Part shown: positions 4,474 through 5,923 of the stretch, one piece after another
Layout: each line of letters starts with the position of its first letter
How positions within the stretch are numbered: position 1 is the first letter of the stretch
Source of the DNA: Helicobacteraceae bacterium
GTDB taxonomy: Bacteria > Campylobacterota > Campylobacteria > Campylobacterales > SZUA-545
NCBI GenBank assembly: GCA_003250175.1
Contig: QKHD01000089.1
Location: 1-5,923 of the forward strand
Direction: 5' to 3'
DNA length: 5,923 nucleotides
Program-made: the position numbers and the translations under genes
Notes under the pieces: generated by a model
What the model saw: the letters and a program-made list of their open reading frames with translations, nothing else
What the model was told of the DNA's origin: nothing
Databases searched by the model: none

Positions 4474-5923
4474 AAGCCCTGGCAGCGGCGTTTTTGCTCC
4501 TTTGGGGCGGCCTGCATCTCAATGCGGGGGAGGTGGCCTTGTGGGGGAGCCAGGATTTTTCCGGTGTCATGCATCTCATGGAGCTGGTGGAAGACAAAGA
4601 CAATAACCTCACCGCCGAAGCGGTGCTGCAGATGGAGGGGATGGCCCCGGTAACCCAAAGCAACCTGGGCACCAGCCGCAAAGTCTACTGGACCCGCATG
4701 AAGGTGCGCAATGCCGCTCCGGAGCGCAGAGAGTACATTTTCGCCAACCGGCGTACTGCCATGGACGTTTTGGATACCTATGTCTTTCAGGAGGGAAAGC
4801 TCCGGGCCTTTCACGCCCTGGGCGACACCCGCCCCATGGAGGAGCGCGCCTACCGCTCCTTTATCAGCAACTTTTCCGTGCATCTGGAGGCGGGTGAAGG
4901 GGTGGTGATCGTCACCCGGATCGAGGCTGTCGGGCCGATGGAGATCGGGTGGACGATCTACACCCCCAACGACTTTGTCCTGCGCGAAGCCGTCAACATG
5001 GCGGTTTTCGGGGTTTTTCTGGGCTTTATCATCAGCATTATCCTCTACAACTACATGATCTATCGGGTGGTGCGGCTGCGCTTTTACCTCTACTTTATTC
5101 TCTACCTCATTATGGGGCTTTTTACCCAGAATTTCAGCGGGCTTTACTACCTCTTCGGCGGGTGGCTGATACCCTATTGGGTCTTTACCCACCTCGGTTT
5201 TATCTGCATTGCGCTGTTTAATACCTTCTGGCACCTGGTAACGCTGCAGTTTTTTGACCTCAAGCGGCGTGCTCCTATCTGGGCCCGTATCTTTTACGCC
5301 TTTATCATCTTTACCGGGGCGCACGTGGTTATTTTCCCCCTGGCCTATATCTGGCCGGAGATGGTCCGGATCGTTCCCTACGCGGCCATCGTCAGCGGCG
5401 GCATTATTACGCCCATGGTCTTCTTTTTTGCCTTCTGGGCCGTCTACAAACGCTATCCCGGAGCCGTCTACTTCGCCCTGGCGACGGTGACGAGCAAGGG
5501 GATGTTCATCTACTTCCTGACCAATTACTTTTTTGGGGCGAGCAGCGCCTTTTTCCCCCAGTACGGGGTGCTGTTCGGGGTGATGGCGGGGGCCTTTTTT
5601 CTCTCTACCGCCTTTTCCAGTTGGCTCAGAAGCATGCAGGAGGAGTCCACAAGGCTCCGCCTGGAGGTGGATGAACAGAAAAAATACGCCATGATCGGCT
5701 CGACCGTCGGGTTTATCGCCCACCAGTGGCGCCAGCCCCTGAGCCGGATGGGGTCGATCCTGATGAACCTGCACAGCACGGCGGAGCACCAGCCCGACGC
5801 CAGCGTGCGCAGCATCAAACCCGCCCTGGAGAAGCTGGACGATTCGGTGCAGTTTATCAACCAGACCATCACCGACATCCAGAACCTTTTCCAGGAAAAA
5901 ACCGGCACCCATCAGCTCTTTTC
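4470..5923 (+). CDS. 7TMR-DISM sensor histidine kinase, partial (right edge)
   Basis: The ATG overlaps the regulator's stop (ATGA), and the frame stays open for 484 codons to the window end without a stop. No good ribosome site precedes it, so translation is probably coupled. A signal peptide (residues 1-19, ending LNA) leads to a periplasmic domain of about 155 residues with the layout of 7TMR-DISMED2, a fold related to carbohydrate-binding modules (VYWTRMKVRNAAPERREYIF, and later EIGWTIYT). Residues about 176-388 hold a cluster of about seven hydrophobic segments (the first is NMAVFGVFLGFIISIILYNY), the 7TMR-DISM membrane domain. A short coiled linker (EESTRLRLEVDEQKKYAMIG) leads to the phosphoacceptor box FIAHQWRQPLSRMGSI with His418; AHQWRQPL is common in Campylobacterota kinases. 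The ATP-binding domain (N, G1, G2 boxes) must lie past the edge. It probably senses a periplasmic signal and phosphorylates the adjacent regulator. The ligand is unknown. Confidence 0.92.
   Translation, partial: MKALAAAFLLLWGGLHLNAGEVALWGSQDFSGVMHLMELVEDKDNNLTAEAVLQMEGMAPVTQSNLGTSRKVYWTRMKVRNAAPERREYIFANRRTAMDVLDTYVFQEGKLRAFHALGDTRPMEERAYRSFISNFSVHLEAGEGVVIVTRIEAVGPMEIGWTIYTPNDFVLREAVNMAVFGVFLGFIISIILYNYMIYRVVRLRFYLYFILYLIMGLFTQNFSGLYYLFGGWLIPYWVFTHLGFICIALFNTFWHLVTLQFFDLKRRAPIWARIFYAFIIFTGAHVVIFPLAYIWPEMVRIVPYAAIVSGGIITPMVFFFAFWAVYKRYPGAVYFALATVTSKGMFIYFLTNYFFGASSAFFPQYGVLFGVMAGAFFLSTAFSSWLRSMQEESTRLRLEVDEQKKYAMIGSTVGFIAHQWRQPLSRMGSILMNLHSTAEHQPDASVRSIKPALEKLDDSVQFINQTITDIQNLFQEKTGTHQLF

Noticed and set aside
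4389..5912. 507-codon minus-strand open frame opposite the kinase
   Set aside because: It is antisense to the kinase and overlaps the end of the regulator. The product is rich in His, Asp, Gly and Lys with no domain or signal peptide; the opposite strand has a clear histidine kinase. Its equal length to the other antisense frame is coincidence.
1..5923. tRNA, rRNA, CRISPR arrays, insertion sequences or attachment sites
   Set aside because: None seen: no spaced repeat array, no transposase frame, and no terminal inverted repeats. Nearly all the sequence is coding.

Overview
The window looks like chromosomal DNA from a Campylobacterota (Epsilonproteobacteria) member. The reasons are the kinase H-box written as AHQWRQPL, the MKK-type signal peptides ending in YA or HA, and a combination of protein families familiar from Sulfurimonas/Sulfurovum/Nitratifractor relatives. 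The DNA is GC-rich for that phylum, so a higher-GC lineage such as Nitratifractor is conceivable. The assignment is inference from protein style only.

Two divergent, tightly packed transcription units share one control region at about 3599-3789. The minus-strand unit reads leftwards from 3598. It encodes, in order, a small NifX/NifB-fold protein (3598-3185), a TPR plus outer-membrane beta-barrel protein of the SLAM/DUF560 type (3188-1863), a 510-residue exported protein with a FecR domain and a C-terminal TbpB/fHbp-like small barrel (1841-309), and the start of a BspA-like (DUF285 repeat) surface protein (309 to the left edge). The genes overlap by 4 nt, are separated by 21 nt, and overlap by 1 nt, so they are very probably one operon.

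The plus-strand unit encodes an OmpR/PhoB-family response regulator (GTG start at 3790) and a membrane sensor histidine kinase of the 7TMR-DISM class (from 4470, running off the right edge). They overlap by ATGA.

The most interesting reading is that the minus-strand unit is a type XI (SLAM-like) secretion locus. The beta-barrel protein would move its neighbour, a non-lipidated FecR/TbpB-barrel fusion, across the outer membrane, and a BspA-like protein would be a second envelope or surface component. The divergent two-component system is the obvious candidate regulator. The shared intergenic region carries two consecutive pairs of direct repeats with exact 11-bp spacing, the spacing typical of OmpR/PhoB-family operators, next to a possible -10 box for the secretion operon. 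The cargo/translocator pairing, the regulation and the role of the NifX-like protein are inferences. The domain calls rest on sequence motifs read by eye.
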